Position numbers and translations under genes: made by a program. Below the pieces are notes generated by a model. It ran no database searches, was not told the DNA's origin, and saw nothing but the letters and a program-made list of their open reading frames with translations. Positions 23,031 through 32,328 of a DNA stretch of 64,000 nt are shown here, one piece after another. The DNA is from Pantoea alfalfae (lineage in GTDB: Bacteria > Pseudomonadota > Gammaproteobacteria > Enterobacterales > Enterobacteriaceae), in NCBI RefSeq assembly GCF_019880205.1, contig NZ_CP082292.1, positions 868,001 to 932,000 on the forward strand. The letters are read 5' to 3'. The stretch's first letter is position 1, and each line of letters opens with the position of its first letter.

Positions 23031-23179
23031 AAACCCCCACCGTCGTGTGATTTACGCCTACCACTTCCTTGCGTGCCTCGCTAGAATGCAAAAATCGCTG
23101 TCCATTCATCACCTGTTGCCATGCCGTTGAAACAGGTTCAGTCACGGCGACCAGTCGAATAAAAAAAGGTCAGAACGAA

Positions 23180-23941
23180 ATGCGGATATTGCTCAGCAAC
23201 GATGACGGCATTCATGCGCCAGGCATTCAGACTCTGGCAAACGCTCTGCGGCAGATTGCTGACGTGCAGGTTGTTGCTCCCGATCGTAACCGAAGCGGTG
23301 CCTCCAACTCCTTAACGCTGGAAACACCTCTGCGTACTTTCACCCATGAAAACGGCGATATCGCGGTTCAGATGGGCACCCCGACCGATTGCGTCTATCT
23401 GGGGGTGAATGCGCTGATGCAGCCGCGTCCTGACATTGTGGTGTCAGGCATCAATGCCGGCCCTAATCTTGGCGATGATGTCATCTACTCCGGCACGGTG
23501 GCGGCGGCGATGGAAGGGCGACATCTTGGTTTACCGGCGATAGCGGTTTCGCTTAACGGCCATCAGCACTACGCCACTGCGGCAGCGGTGACCTGCGCAA
23601 TCCTCAGGGCGCTGACGCATGAACCGCTGCGCACCGGCCGCATTCTCAACATCAATGTCCCCGATCTGCCGCTGGCCGAACTTAAAGGCATCCGCGTGAC
23701 GCGCTGTGGCAGTCGCCATCCAGCGGATCAGGTGATTGCGCAGCAGGATCCGCGTGGCAATACCCTCTACTGGATTGGCCCGCCGGGCGAAAAACTGGAT
23801 GCGGGCCCGGATACGGACTTTGCCGCCGTGGATCAGGGCTACGTTTCTGTGACCGCACTACATGTCGATTTAACGGCGCACAGCGCGCAGAATGTGCTCA
23901 GTGACTGGCTGGCTAAAGCTGAGGTGAACCTGGCATGGTGA
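23180..23941 (+). CDS. surE: 5'/3'-nucleotidase SurE
   Basis: Metal-dependent survival protein that dephosphorylates nucleoside monophosphates and short polyphosphate. It has 253 residues, as in E. coli. The start is at [15 protein letters not shown] (metal-binding Asp pair); an upstream in-frame ATG would add 37 non-conserved residues. [39 protein letters not shown] and GCRHPADQ-like segments are conserved. It overlaps pcm by seven bases, and the surE-pcm-nlpD-rpoS order matches E. coli. Confidence 0.97.
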   Translation: MRILLSNDDGIHAPGIQTLANALRQIADVQVVAPDRNRSGASNSLTLETPLRTFTHENGDIAVQMGTPTDCVYLGVNALMQPRPDIVVSGINAGPNLGDDVIYSGTVAAAMEGRHLGLPAIAVSLNGHQHYATAAAVTCAILRALTHEPLRTGRILNINVPDLPLAELKGIRVTRCGSRHPADQVIAQQDPRGNTLYWIGPPGEKLDAGPDTDFAAVDQGYVSVTALHVDLTAHSAQNVLSDWLAKAEVNLAW

Positions 23942-24561
23942 ATCGGCGTATTGAGACATTGCTGTCACAACTGCGTCAGCAGGGTATTGATGATGAGAAC
24001 CTGCTGAAAGCCATCAGCGAGGTGCCACGCGAACGGTTTATTGACGAGGCGTTTGAGCATAAAGCCTGGGACAATGTAGCCTTGCCTATCGGCTCCGGTC
24101 AGACGATCTCACAGCCCTATATGGTCGCGCGGATGACCGCGTTACTCGGCCTGAATCCGCATTCGCGTGTACTGGAGATTGGTACGGGGTCCGGGTATCA
24201 GACAGCGATTCTTGCCCATCTGGTAGACCATGTTTATTCAGTGGAACGCATCAAAGGGCTGCAGTGGCAGGCCAAGCGTCGTCTGAAACAGCTGGATCTG
24301 CATAATGTCTCAACCCGCCATGGCGATGGCTGGCAGGGCTGGCCTTCTCGCGGGCCGTTCGATGCCATTATCGTTACAGCCGCTCCACCGGAAATTCCGA
24401 TTGCGCTGATAGCACAACTGGCAGAAGGCGGCATTATGGTGCTGCCGGTTGGCGAAGATCATCAGGTACTGAAGCGCCTGCGTCGCCAGGGCGCAGAAGT
24501 TACGGAAGAGATCATTGAACCGGTGCGTTTTGTTCCGCTGGTGCAGGGCGATCTCGCCTGA
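23935..24561 (+). CDS. pcm: Protein-L-isoaspartate O-methyltransferase Pcm
   Basis: Repairs isoaspartyl residues in aged proteins using SAM. It has 208 residues, identical in length to E. coli. [14 protein letters not shown] precedes the SAM-binding motif [16 protein letters not shown] near residue 78. [10 protein letters not shown] and VLPVGEDHQ are also present. It overlaps surE and is followed by a 162-base gap before nlpD that shows no gene and probably contains the nlpD promoter. Confidence 0.96.
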   Translation: MVNRRIETLLSQLRQQGIDDENLLKAISEVPRERFIDEAFEHKAWDNVALPIGSGQTISQPYMVARMTALLGLNPHSRVLEIGTGSGYQTAILAHLVDHVYSVERIKGLQWQAKRRLKQLDLHNVSTRHGDGWQGWPSRGPFDAIIVTAAPPEIPIALIAQLAEGGIMVLPVGEDHQVLKRLRRQGAEVTEEIIEPVRFVPLVQGDLA

Positions 24562-24723
24562 CGCTCTTCGTATTTCTTCACAACTGTTTCATGGCACCAC
24601 CTGGTTGATATTGTTACTATCCAGTTTATTCAACGAAAACACAGATTTTATCGCGCCGCGCAGAGCATTCTGCTGGCCGGTGCAGTGAAACAGATAGATC
24701 AGCGTTGCCATCACGGGGGATTA

Positions 24724-25824
24724 ATGAGCACGGGAAGCACACTTTTTCAGTTACGCCGTCTGGCGGCACTTTCACTGGTAGGATTCTGGCTTGCAGGCTG
24801 TAGCTCCGGCGACAACTCACAGGCACCCATCAGTCGCGTTGGCGATGATGGTGGCATGATGAACAGCCAGGCTGGCGCAGGCCCGGTTTCGGGTGGTGTT
24901 CCTGCCGCGCCGTCTCAGGGACAAATGTTAAGCAGAAATTCAGCATCTGTTCCCAGCAATGGTGGAATGATTAGTACCAACAGTAATGTTGAGACGCAGA
25001 ACGGCCGGATAGTGTACAACCGCAGTTACCAGAATATTCCTAAGGGTAGCTACTCCGGTGAAACGTATACCGTTAAGCGCGGAGACACCTTGTTTTACAT
25101 TGCCTGGATTACCGGCAATGATTTCCGTGATTTAGCCCAGCGCAATAACGTTGCCGCGCCATATAGCCTGAATGTAGGCCAGACTTTACAGATTGGTAAC
25201 GGATCGGGCCAGCCGATTACCGGTGGAAATCCCATTACCGTTGCTGATGCAACGCAGGGCGGCGTGCCGGCCGCGCCACAAATTAAATCGCCTGCTGTTG
25301 CACAGCAACCTGTTATTACGTATTCTGATGATTCAGGTAATTCGGGTGGCAGCAAATTGTTGCCTTCGAAAGGAGCAAATGTTGCAACGACAACAGCTCC
25401 GGTGATTACCGCACCCCCAACGGTTAGCAGTACTACCAACAGTTCAACGCCGGTCGGAAGCTGGCGCTGGCCGACTGACGGGAAGATTATCGATAACTTC
25501 TCTGCCGCCGAAGGTGGCAATAAAGGTATCGATATCGCCGGGACGCGCGGACAATCTGTGGTTGCCACTGCTTCAGGACGAGTGGTTTACGCAGGTAACG
25601 CACTCCGGGGTTACGGTAATTTGATCATCATTAAACACAACGATGATTACCTGAGCGCCTACGCCCACAACGATACAATGCTGGTTCGGGAACAACAGGA
25701 AGTTAAGGCGGGGCAAAAGATCGCTACCATGGGTAGCACCGGAACCAGTTCAGTCAGATTACACTTTGAAATTCGTTACAAGGGGAAATCCGTAAACCCG
25801 TTGCGTTATTTACCGCAGCGATAA
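24724..25824 (+). CDS. nlpD: Divisome-associated lipoprotein NlpD, LytM activator of AmiC
   Basis: Outer-membrane lipoprotein that activates the amidase AmiC during septum splitting. It has 366 residues; the start [17 protein letters not shown] is placed after a GGGGGA ribosome-binding site. The lipobox GFWLAGC gives acylated C26. A low-complexity Ser/Gly/Gln region, a LysM domain ([17 protein letters not shown]) and a C-terminal LytM/M23 domain from about 250 follow. The LytM domain lacks the full zinc-binding set, as in E. coli NlpD. In E. coli the main rpoS promoter lies inside nlpD. Confidence 0.95.
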   Translation: MSTGSTLFQLRRLAALSLVGFWLAGCSSGDNSQAPISRVGDDGGMMNSQAGAGPVSGGVPAAPSQGQMLSRNSASVPSNGGMISTNSNVETQNGRIVYNRSYQNIPKGSYSGETYTVKRGDTLFYIAWITGNDFRDLAQRNNVAAPYSLNVGQTLQIGNGSGQPITGGNPITVADATQGGVPAAPQIKSPAVAQQPVITYSDDSGNSGGSKLLPSKGANVATTTAPVITAPPTVSSTTNSSTPVGSWRWPTDGKIIDNFSAAEGGNKGIDIAGTRGQSVVATASGRVVYAGNALRGYGNLIIIKHNDDYLSAYAHNDTMLVREQQEVKAGQKIATMGSTGTSSVRLHFEIRYKGKSVNPLRYLPQR

Positions 25825-25881
25825 TCCGGCAGAACAAAACTGTTTTATGTTCTGCCCTGGAATCACGGGTAGGAGCCGCTT
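25774..25881 (+). promoter_or_regulatory. rpoS mRNA leader, conserved sRNA-responsive segment
   Basis: A 19-base segment at 25774-25792 (CGTTACAAGGGGAAATCCG) inside the end of nlpD matches the E. coli rpoS leader sequence that pairs with DsrA and overlaps the RprA/ArcZ target. Just before the rpoS start, AATCACGGGTAGGAGCC is also conserved and contains the ribosome-binding site. In E. coli these two parts fold together and block translation until Hfq-dependent sRNAs open them. Conservation is seen here; function is inferred. Confidence 0.7.
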
Positions 25882-26874
25882 ATGAGCCAGAATACGCTGA
25901 AAGTAAACGAGTTACATGAGAACGCGGAATTCGATGAGAATGGAGCTGAAATTTTTGACGAGAAGGCACTCGTTGAAAACGAAGCCAGTGATAGCGACGT
26001 AGCGGAAGAAGAGTTGCTATCACAGGGTGCGACGCAGCGTGTATTAGATGCGACGCAGCTCTATCTTGGGGAGATTGGCTATTCTCCGTTGTTAACGGCA
26101 GAGGAAGAAGTTTTCTTCGCTCGCCGTGCATTGAGAGGTGACATCCCTTCCCGTCGCCGCATGATTGAAAGTAACTTACGCCTGGTAGTGAAAATCGCCC
26201 GTCGTTACAGCAATCGTGGTTTAGCCCTGCTGGACCTGATTGAAGAAGGTAACCTCGGCCTGATTCGTGCCGTTGAGAAATTTGACCCCGAGCGCGGGTT
26301 CCGTTTCTCAACCTATGCTACCTGGTGGATTCGTCAGACCATTGAACGGGCGATCATGAATCAAACCCGTACCATTCGTCTGCCGATTCACATTGTAAAA
26401 GAACTGAATGTTTATCTGCGAACTGCGCGTGAACTTTCCCACAAGCTCGACCATGAGCCGAGTGCGGAAGAGATCGCCGATCAGCTTGATAAACCTGTTG
26501 AGGACGTAAGCCGTATGTTACGTCTCAACGAACGCATTACCTCAGTTGATACGCCATTGGGCGGTGATTCTGAAAAAGCGCTGCTGGATATTCTGGCCGA
26601 TGAGAAAGACAACGGCCCTGAAGACACCACGCAGGACGATGATATGAAACAAAGCATCGTCAAATGGCTGTTCGAACTGAACGCCAAGCAGCGTGAAGTG
26701 CTGGCACGTCGTTTCGGCCTGTTAGGCTATGAAGCGGCAACGCTTGAGGATGTGGGTCGTGAAATCGGCTTAACCCGTGAGCGTGTACGTCAGATTCAGG
26801 TTGAAGGTTTGCGCCGTCTGCGAGAAATCCTGCAGGCGCAGGGCCTCAGCATCGAAGCACTGTTTCGTGAATAA
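25882..26874 (+). CDS. rpoS: RNA polymerase sigma factor RpoS (sigma-38)
   Basis: Master sigma factor of the general stress response and stationary phase. It has 330 residues, as in E. coli. Region 1.2 begins [21 protein letters not shown]. Region 2 has [18 protein letters not shown] and [18 protein letters not shown]. Region 4.2 has [20 protein letters not shown]. The residue corresponding to K173, used for RssB recognition, is in the [15 protein letters not shown] region. The gene is intact, with no stop or frameshift. A strong terminator follows, and mutS converges on it. Confidence 0.98.
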   Translation: MSQNTLKVNELHENAEFDENGAEIFDEKALVENEASDSDVAEEELLSQGATQRVLDATQLYLGEIGYSPLLTAEEEVFFARRALRGDIPSRRRMIESNLRLVVKIARRYSNRGLALLDLIEEGNLGLIRAVEKFDPERGFRFSTYATWWIRQTIERAIMNQTRTIRLPIHIVKELNVYLRTARELSHKLDHEPSAEEIADQLDKPVEDVSRMLRLNERITSVDTPLGGDSEKALLDILADEKDNGPEDTTQDDDMKQSIVKWLFELNAKQREVLARRFGLLGYEAATLEDVGREIGLTRERVRQIQVEGLRRLREILQAQGLSIEALFRE

Positions 26875-26905
26875 TCGTCTGTAAGATGGTCTGAGTTCGA
26901 ATGCA

Positions 26906-26936
26906 AAAAGCGGTGGTGAAAACCACCGTTTTTTTT
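26906..26936 (+). terminator. Rho-independent terminator of rpoS
   Basis: CGGTGGT pairs with ACCACCG across a GAAA loop, flanked by an A-run upstream and eight or more Ts downstream. It lies about 30 bases after the rpoS stop. Confidence 0.95.
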
Positions 26937-26972
26937 ATGCCTGCAGAAAAGTGATTTACAGAAGTGTGCCAG

Positions 26973-27002
26973 CGCCGCACCGTGCGTTCACACGATGCGG
27001 CG
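26973..27002 (-). terminator. Hairpin terminator of mutS
   Basis: On the minus strand CGCCGCATCGTG pairs with CACGGTGCGGCG (12 bp with one G-T pair, a mismatch on the plus strand) across a 6-base loop, starting 5 bases after the mutS stop. The fold is better on the minus strand, so it is assigned to mutS. There is no long T tail. Confidence 0.65.
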
Positions 27003-27007
27003 TGCTA

Positions 27008-29569
27008 TCACACCAGTGATTTAAGCCGGTAAATCCAGTCGAGCGCCTGACGCGGTGTCAGCGTATCCGGATCCAGCGCCTCAAGCGCCTCCACCGCTGG
27101 CGAGGTCTCTTCAACCAGCAGCGGCAGCTGAGAACCATCTACCGTTGATGATGCCGAGTGATTTGAAACGGTTTCCAGCTCTTTCAGCTTGTTGCGCGCT
27201 CGCTTGATCACCTCTTTAGGCACGCCGGCCAGCGCGGCTACGGCCAGACCATAACTCTTGCTCGCTGCACCTTCCTGAACGCTGTGCATAAAGGCAATAG
27301 TGTCGCCATGCTCAACCGCATCCAGATGGACGTTGACCACGCCTTCCATTTTTTCCGGCAATGTTGTCAGCTCAAAGTAGTGGGTGGCAAACAGCGTCAT
27401 CGCCTTGATGCGGTTCGCCAGGTTTTCGGCGCATGCCCAGGCCAGCGATAAACCGTCGTAGGTCGAGGTGCCGCGTCCAATCTCATCCATTAGCACCAGA
27501 CTGTTTTCAGTGGCGTTATGCAGGATGTTTGCGGTTTCGGTCATCTCAACCATAAAGGTCGAGCGCCCGGAGGCGAGATCGTCAGCGGCACCGACGCGGG
27601 TAAAGATGCGATCCAGTGGTCCAATCAGCGTCTCATCGGCAGGAACGAAACTGCCAATCCATGCCATCAGCGCAATCAGTGCCGCCTGTCGCATATAGGT
27701 ACTTTTACCACCCATGTTAGGACCGGTAATAATCAGCATTCTGCGCTGGGGTGCCAGTGACAGCGGGTTAGCAATAAACGGCTCTTTCAGGACCTGTTCA
27801 ACCACCGGATGGCGACCGCCACTGATTTTAATGCCGGCTTTATCCTGCAGCACAGGACGGCAATAGTTCAGGGTCCAGGCACGTTCTGCCAGGTTGCTCA
27901 ACACGTCCAGTTCGGCCAGCGCGGCGGCACTCAGCTGTAGCGCTTCAAGGTGCGGCAGCAACTGATCGAACAGCGCCTCATACAGGCTCTTCTCCAGCGA
28001 CAGGGCTTTACCCTTCGAGGTGAGAACTTTATCTTCGTACTCTTTCAGTTCCGGGATGATGTAGCGCTCAGCGTTTTTCAGCGTCTGACGACGGACATAG
28101 TGCATCGGAACCTGATGACTCTGTCCCCGACTCACCTGGATGTAATAACCATGCACACCGTTAAAGCCGACCTTCAGCGTATCCAGTCCCAGCTTCTCGC
28201 GTTCACGGATCTCCAGCCGGTCAAGGTAGTCGGTAGCGCCATCGGCCAGCGCGCGCCACTCATCCAGCTCCGCGTTGTAGCCTGGCGCAATCACCCCGCC
28301 GTCGCGAATCAGCACCGGCGGTGACTCAATCACCGCCTGTTCCAGCAGCTCACGTAACGCGCTGAATTCGCCCATCTGCGTGCGCAGCTTCTGTAGCTGT
28401 GGCGCTTTAACGTCGGCCAGCAGTTGGTTGAGTTCCGGCAGTTGTTGAAACGCATGACGCATGCGGGCCAGGTCGCGCGGACGCGCGGTGCGCAGTGCGA
28501 GACGCGCCAGGATACGCTCCAGATCGCCGACCTGACGCAGCACCGGCTGCAGCACGTCGCTGAGATTCTGCAGTTCAGCAATCGACTCCTGACGCTGGTT
28601 AATGATGCGCACATCACGCAGCGGCATATGCAACCAGCGCTTCAGCATCCGGCTGCCCATCGGGGTGACGGTTTTATCCAGCACAGCCGCTAAGGTGTTG
28701 TCAGTACCGCCAGCCAGGTTCTGGGTAATCTCCAGATTGCGGCGGGTGGCGGCATCCATGATGATGCTGTCCTGCTGCCGCTCCATGCTCAGCGAGCGGA
28801 TGTGGGGCAGCGTGGTGCGCTGGGTATCTTTGACATATTGCAACAGGCAGCCCGCCGCACTCAGTCCGAGGTGCGCGTTCTCTACGCCGAAGCCATTGAG
28901 GTCGCGGGTGCCGAACTGCAGATTCAGCTGCTGGCGCGCGGTGTCAATTTCAAACTCCCACAGCGGACGACGGCGCAGGCCACGACGCTGATCGATCAGC
29001 GACATCGCCTGAAAATCTTCAGGGTAGAGCAGCTCAGCAGGATTGGTGCGCTGTAGCTCTGCCGCCATGGTTTCGGCATCAGCCGGTTCGCTTAATCGAA
29101 AACGGCCTGAGCTGATATCCAGCGTGGCGTAGCCAAAACCGCGCGGACTTTGCACAATCGCCGCCAGCAGATTGTCATGCCGCTCCTGCAATAGCGCCTC
29201 ATCACTGATGGTGCCGGGTGTTACAATGCGCACCACTTTGCGCTCGACCGGTCCTTTGCTCAGCGCCGGATCGCCTATCTGCTCGCAGATGGCAACCGAT
29301 TCGCCCAGCTGAACCAGCTTAGCCAGATAGCCTTCAACCGCATGATAGGGCACACCTGCCATCGGGATCGGTTCGCCCGCGGACGCGCCGCGTTTGGTGA
29401 GTGAAATCTCCAGCAGCTGTGAGGCGCGTTTTGCGTCGTCATAAAACAGCTCGTAGAAGTCACCCATACGGTAAAACAGCAGAATATCAGGATGCTCAGC
29501 CTTGAGGCGCAGGTACTGCTGCATCATGGGCGTATGGGAAGGAAAGTCCTTTTCGGTTGGCTCTTGCAT
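27008..29569 (-). CDS. mutS: DNA mismatch repair protein MutS
   Basis: Recognises mismatches and recruits MutL. It has 853 residues, equal to E. coli. The mismatch-binding F-x-E motif is F38-Y39-E40 in [13 protein letters not shown]. The Walker A motif is [13 protein letters not shown] and Walker B is [15 protein letters not shown], followed by THYFEL. The C-terminal [17 protein letters not shown] belongs to the dimer/tetramer helix region. It is convergent with rpoS, as in many enterobacteria. Confidence 0.98.
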   Translation of the reverse strand: MQEPTEKDFPSHTPMMQQYLRLKAEHPDILLFYRMGDFYELFYDDAKRASQLLEISLTKRGASAGEPIPMAGVPYHAVEGYLAKLVQLGESVAICEQIGDPALSKGPVERKVVRIVTPGTISDEALLQERHDNLLAAIVQSPRGFGYATLDISSGRFRLSEPADAETMAAELQRTNPAELLYPEDFQAMSLIDQRRGLRRRPLWEFEIDTARQQLNLQFGTRDLNGFGVENAHLGLSAAGCLLQYVKDTQRTTLPHIRSLSMERQQDSIIMDAATRRNLEITQNLAGGTDNTLAAVLDKTVTPMGSRMLKRWLHMPLRDVRIINQRQESIAELQNLSDVLQPVLRQVGDLERILARLALRTARPRDLARMRHAFQQLPELNQLLADVKAPQLQKLRTQMGEFSALRELLEQAVIESPPVLIRDGGVIAPGYNAELDEWRALADGATDYLDRLEIREREKLGLDTLKVGFNGVHGYYIQVSRGQSHQVPMHYVRRQTLKNAERYIIPELKEYEDKVLTSKGKALSLEKSLYEALFDQLLPHLEALQLSAAALAELDVLSNLAERAWTLNYCRPVLQDKAGIKISGGRHPVVEQVLKEPFIANPLSLAPQRRMLIITGPNMGGKSTYMRQAALIALMAWIGSFVPADETLIGPLDRIFTRVGAADDLASGRSTFMVEMTETANILHNATENSLVLMDEIGRGTSTYDGLSLAWACAENLANRIKAMTLFATHYFELTTLPEKMEGVVNVHLDAVEHGDTIAFMHSVQEGAASKSYGLAVAALAGVPKEVIKRARNKLKELETVSNHSASSTVDGSQLPLLVEETSPAVEALEALDPDTLTPRQALDWIYRLKSLV

Positions 29570-29876
29570 AAGGTTTTAACTCATCTTTAATGCGGTAAAT
29601 TTCTGGCGGTCAACGCCCATGAAACCGAAAGGATTCGCGTCGGCGCGCAGGATAACCAGATGATAACGAATAGGGCAGGGCATATGCCAGCCTGATAATC
29701 GCCCTGATCCTGACCGGGTGTAACCTGACAGGCATCCTGGCAAATGTGGCGACGGCTGGCGACAGAAAAGTGGCGTTTTTCATGATGCTGGCGTGGTGCT
29801 GCGAGACGGCTCGCGATTTCTGCGTCAGTTTATGGCGGAAGGGGCGGCGCTACAGCGCACAGCAGAAGGAAAATAC
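29570..29876. other. Gap between mutS and narL with no clear gene
   Basis: This 307-base stretch must contain the mutS promoter and the narL 3' end. Short open frames on the plus strand run into narL antisense and have no ribosome-binding site or recognisable similarity. I see no narX remnant, tRNA or repeat in it. Confidence 0.6.
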
Positions 29877-30524
29877 TCAGTGCAGCCCGTTCTGCAGCGC
29901 CCAGACGGCGGCTTCAAGGCGGGATTTGAGGTTCATTTTTTTCAGCAGATATTTGACGTGAACCTTGACCGTGCTTTCACTGATAGCCAGTTTGCGGGCA
30001 ATCGCTTTGTTGGTCATTCCATCGCTGATCAGTTGCAGGATGTCGCGTTCACGTCGGGTCAGCTGGCTGATATCGCGCGTCTGCGCAGGCTGTGAATTGC
30101 GCAACCGCGCAACCAGAATTGGGGTTAACGCTTCGCTCAGTACGATCTGCCCGGCGGCCGCCTGATGCAGCGCTTTCAGCAAGGCTTCGGGTTCCATATC
30201 TTTCAGCAGATAACCATCCGCACCGCGCTTCAGCGCGCTGACCACATCCTCTTCATTATCGGAAACGCTGAACACCACCACCCGGCCAGAAAGGGCGATT
30301 TGGCGCAGTTGGGTGAGGGTATCCAGCCCGCTCAGACCCGGCATATTAAGATCCAGCAGGATCAGGTCGGGATCGTGCTGTTGTGCCAGCGCCAGACCAT
30401 CAATGCCGTTACCCGCCTCGGCCACTACCTGCAGTCGTTCATCCAGCGCAATCAGCTGCTTCAGACCGTTGCGCAGCATAGGATGATCATCGATTAATAA
30501 GAGCGTAAATTTCTCTGCCGTCAC
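29877..30524 (-). CDS. narL: Nitrate/nitrite response regulator NarL
   Basis: NarL/FixJ-type response regulator for nitrate-controlled genes. It has 215 residues (E. coli 216). The receiver domain has DD at 12-13, the phosphoacceptor D58 in [13 protein letters not shown], and K near 110 in YLLKDMEPE. The C-terminal LuxR-type helix-turn-helix has [25 protein letters not shown] and [32 protein letters not shown] identifies NarL rather than NarP. It is divergent from narK as in E. coli, but the partner sensor gene narX is not between them. Confidence 0.93.
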   Translation of the reverse strand: MTAEKFTLLLIDDHPMLRNGLKQLIALDERLQVVAEAGNGIDGLALAQQHDPDLILLDLNMPGLSGLDTLTQLRQIALSGRVVVFSVSDNEEDVVSALKRGADGYLLKDMEPEALLKALHQAAAGQIVLSEALTPILVARLRNSQPAQTRDISQLTRRERDILQLISDGMTNKAIARKLAISESTVKVHVKYLLKKMNLKSRLEAAVWALQNGLH

Positions 30525-30612
30525 AATCTTTCCTGTCCTATACGCCAGCCCTGTACGGGCGGAGGTGCCTATCTTACCGGTGAAGCGGGGTCGCTATATA
30601 CCCCCAAAGGAC

Positions 30613-30619
30613 TACTCCT
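30613..30619 (+). promoter_or_regulatory. NarL heptamer upstream of narK
   Basis: TACTCCT matches the NarL heptamer TACYYMT exactly. A 6-of-7 copy (TACCCCC) lies at 30599-30605 and another (TACTTAA) at 30709-30715. The exact copy sits about 195 bases before the inferred narK start site. In E. coli narK, distal NarL sites near -200 are known. Short motifs like this occur by chance, so confidence is limited. Confidence 0.5.
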
Positions 30620-30760
30620 TTATTTCCATTCAGATGCCCTTTTGCTGAAGATGTTCGCAGCTGCAATTAAACCGCATGATTTATAAGGGTTATCTGCATT
30701 CAGTTAACTACTTAACCGGGATGAGCTGAGATTGCCACGCCTTTGTAACCTGCATTGCCG

Positions 30761-30774
30761 TTGATTTGTATCAA
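30761..30774 (+). promoter_or_regulatory. FNR box of the narK promoter
   Basis: TTGATTTGTATCAA is a perfect FNR site (TTGAT-N4-ATCAA). If it is centred at -41.5, as in class II FNR promoters, transcription starts near 30809, with a plausible -10 (GATATG/TATGCA) around 30800. It lies 62 bases before the narK start, which fits anaerobic activation of narK. Confidence 0.9.
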
Positions 30775-30835
30775 GCAAGCCACCAGGCCGGATGCGCAGG
30801 ATATGCACAATTATTATTCTGCTGATGAGAGATTT

Positions 30836-32227
30836 ATGACCCAATCTGCCCCATTGCAAACCCCGACGCGCGGCGCGTTAATCCAGGACTGGCAACCTGA
30901 AAATGAGGCGTTCTGGCAGACGCGCGGCAAGCGTATCGCCAGCCGTAACCTGTGGATTTCTGTTTTTTGCCTGCTGCTGGGCTTCTGCGTCTGGATGCTG
31001 TTCAGCACCGTCGCGGTGAATCTGAATAAAGTCGGCTTTAACTTCACTACGGAGCAGCTCTTTTTGCTGACCGCGCTGCCGTCTGTGTCCGGCGCGCTGC
31101 TGCGTGTGCCTTACTCTTTTGTTATTCCCATCTTTGGTGGTCGCCGCTGGACTGCTTTCAGCACCGGCATCCTGATTATCCCCTGCCTGTGGCTCGGCTT
31201 TGCGGTACAGGACAGCCAGACCTCATTCGCCACATTTATGGTGATCTCCCTGCTGTGCGGATTTGGTGGCGCTAACTTTGCTTCGAGCATGGGCAACATC
31301 AGCTTCTTCTTCCCTAAAGCCCATCAGGGGGGCGCGCTGGGTATCAACGGCGGCCTTGGTAATCTTGGCGTCAGCGTGATGCAGTTTGTCGCACCGCTGG
31401 CAATCTCCTGTGCCATTTTTGGCTTTGCCGATGTGGGTCAAACCACCGTCACCGGCGACAGCATCTGGCTGGAAAATGCGTCCTGGATCTGGGTGCCTTT
31501 CCTGGCGATCGGCACGCTCGCAGCCTGGTTCGGCATGAACGATCTCGCGGCGGCGAAATCCTCGCTGCGTGAGCAGTTGCCGGTGCTGAAACGTCCACAT
31601 TTGTGGATTATGGCACTGCTCTATCTGGCGACCTTCGGTTCCTTTATCGGATTTTCTGCTGGTTTCGCCATGCTGACGAAAACGCAGTTTCCAGATGTTG
31701 TGATCATGCATTACGCCTTTTTCGGCCCGTTAATTGGTGCGCTGGCCCGTTCAGCAGGCGGCATCGTTTCTGACCGCCTCGGCGGTACCCGCGTCACGCT
31801 GGTTAACTACATCCTGATGGCGCTGTTTGCCGCACTGTTGTTCCTCACACTGCCGGGAGATGGACATGATGGCTCGTTCATTGCCTTCTTCGCCGTGTTT
31901 ATGGGCCTGTTTCTGACCGCCGGTCTGGGCAGTGGCTCCACCTACCAGATGATTGCGGTGATCTTCCGCAAGCTGACGCTGGAACGTATCAAAGCTGAAG
32001 GTGGTGACGATGCGCATGCGCAGCGTGAAGCGGCAACTGAAACCTCGGCTGCGCTGGGCTTTATCTCCGCCATTGGTGCACTGGGCGGCTTCTTTATTCC
32101 ACAGACCTTTGGCCTGTCGCTTGCCATGACAGGTTCACCTGCTGGCGCGATGAAAATCTTCCTGGTCTTCTATCTCTGCTGCATCGCCGTGACCGGGCTG
32201 GTTTACGGACGAAAAGCCCGCGCCTGA
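30836..32227 (+). CDS. narK: Nitrate/nitrite transporter NarK
   Basis: Major-facilitator nitrate/nitrite antiporter of the inner membrane that supplies nitrate to NarG. It has 463 residues, the same as E. coli. The start MTQSAPLQTPTRGALI is chosen after GAGAG; a longer frame upstream would read through the FNR promoter. SRNLWISVFCLLLGFCVWMLF is the first helix. The two nitrate-signature regions, GGLGNLGVSVMQFVAP and ALGFISAIGALGGFFIP, and the substrate arginine in ALLRVPYSF are conserved. About 12 helices are evident. Confidence 0.96.
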   Translation: MTQSAPLQTPTRGALIQDWQPENEAFWQTRGKRIASRNLWISVFCLLLGFCVWMLFSTVAVNLNKVGFNFTTEQLFLLTALPSVSGALLRVPYSFVIPIFGGRRWTAFSTGILIIPCLWLGFAVQDSQTSFATFMVISLLCGFGGANFASSMGNISFFFPKAHQGGALGINGGLGNLGVSVMQFVAPLAISCAIFGFADVGQTTVTGDSIWLENASWIWVPFLAIGTLAAWFGMNDLAAAKSSLREQLPVLKRPHLWIMALLYLATFGSFIGFSAGFAMLTKTQFPDVVIMHYAFFGPLIGALARSAGGIVSDRLGGTRVTLVNYILMALFAALLFLTLPGDGHDGSFIAFFAVFMGLFLTAGLGSGSTYQMIAVIFRKLTLERIKAEGGDDAHAQREAATETSAALGFISAIGALGGFFIPQTFGLSLAMTGSPAGAMKIFLVFYLCCIAVTGLVYGRKARA

Positions 32228-32237
32228 TAACGACAAA

Positions 32238-32264
32238 GCCGGTGTGGCGCACCGGCACCATTTT
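32238..32264 (+). terminator. Hairpin between narK and narG
   Basis: GCCGGTG pairs with CACCGGC across a 5-base loop, 11 bases after the narK stop, followed by ACCATTTTACT. It is a modest structure that could partly terminate narK transcripts or act as an mRNA processing boundary. The remaining bases up to narG contain no FNR box. Confidence 0.55.
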
Positions 32265-32328
32265 ACTTTCTGTATCGCGACAGATGCAGAGTCAGCAATG
32301 TCATACCAGGCCTTCAGGAGTATTCCGG

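Noticed and set aside
25882..26874. Inactivating mutation in rpoS or mutS, common in laboratory-adapted or mutator strains
   Set aside because: Both reading frames are full length with all key motifs intact.
29746..30095. Plus-strand frames between mutS and narL
   Set aside because: They run antisense into narL and have no ribosome-binding site or family similarity; not a narX remnant.
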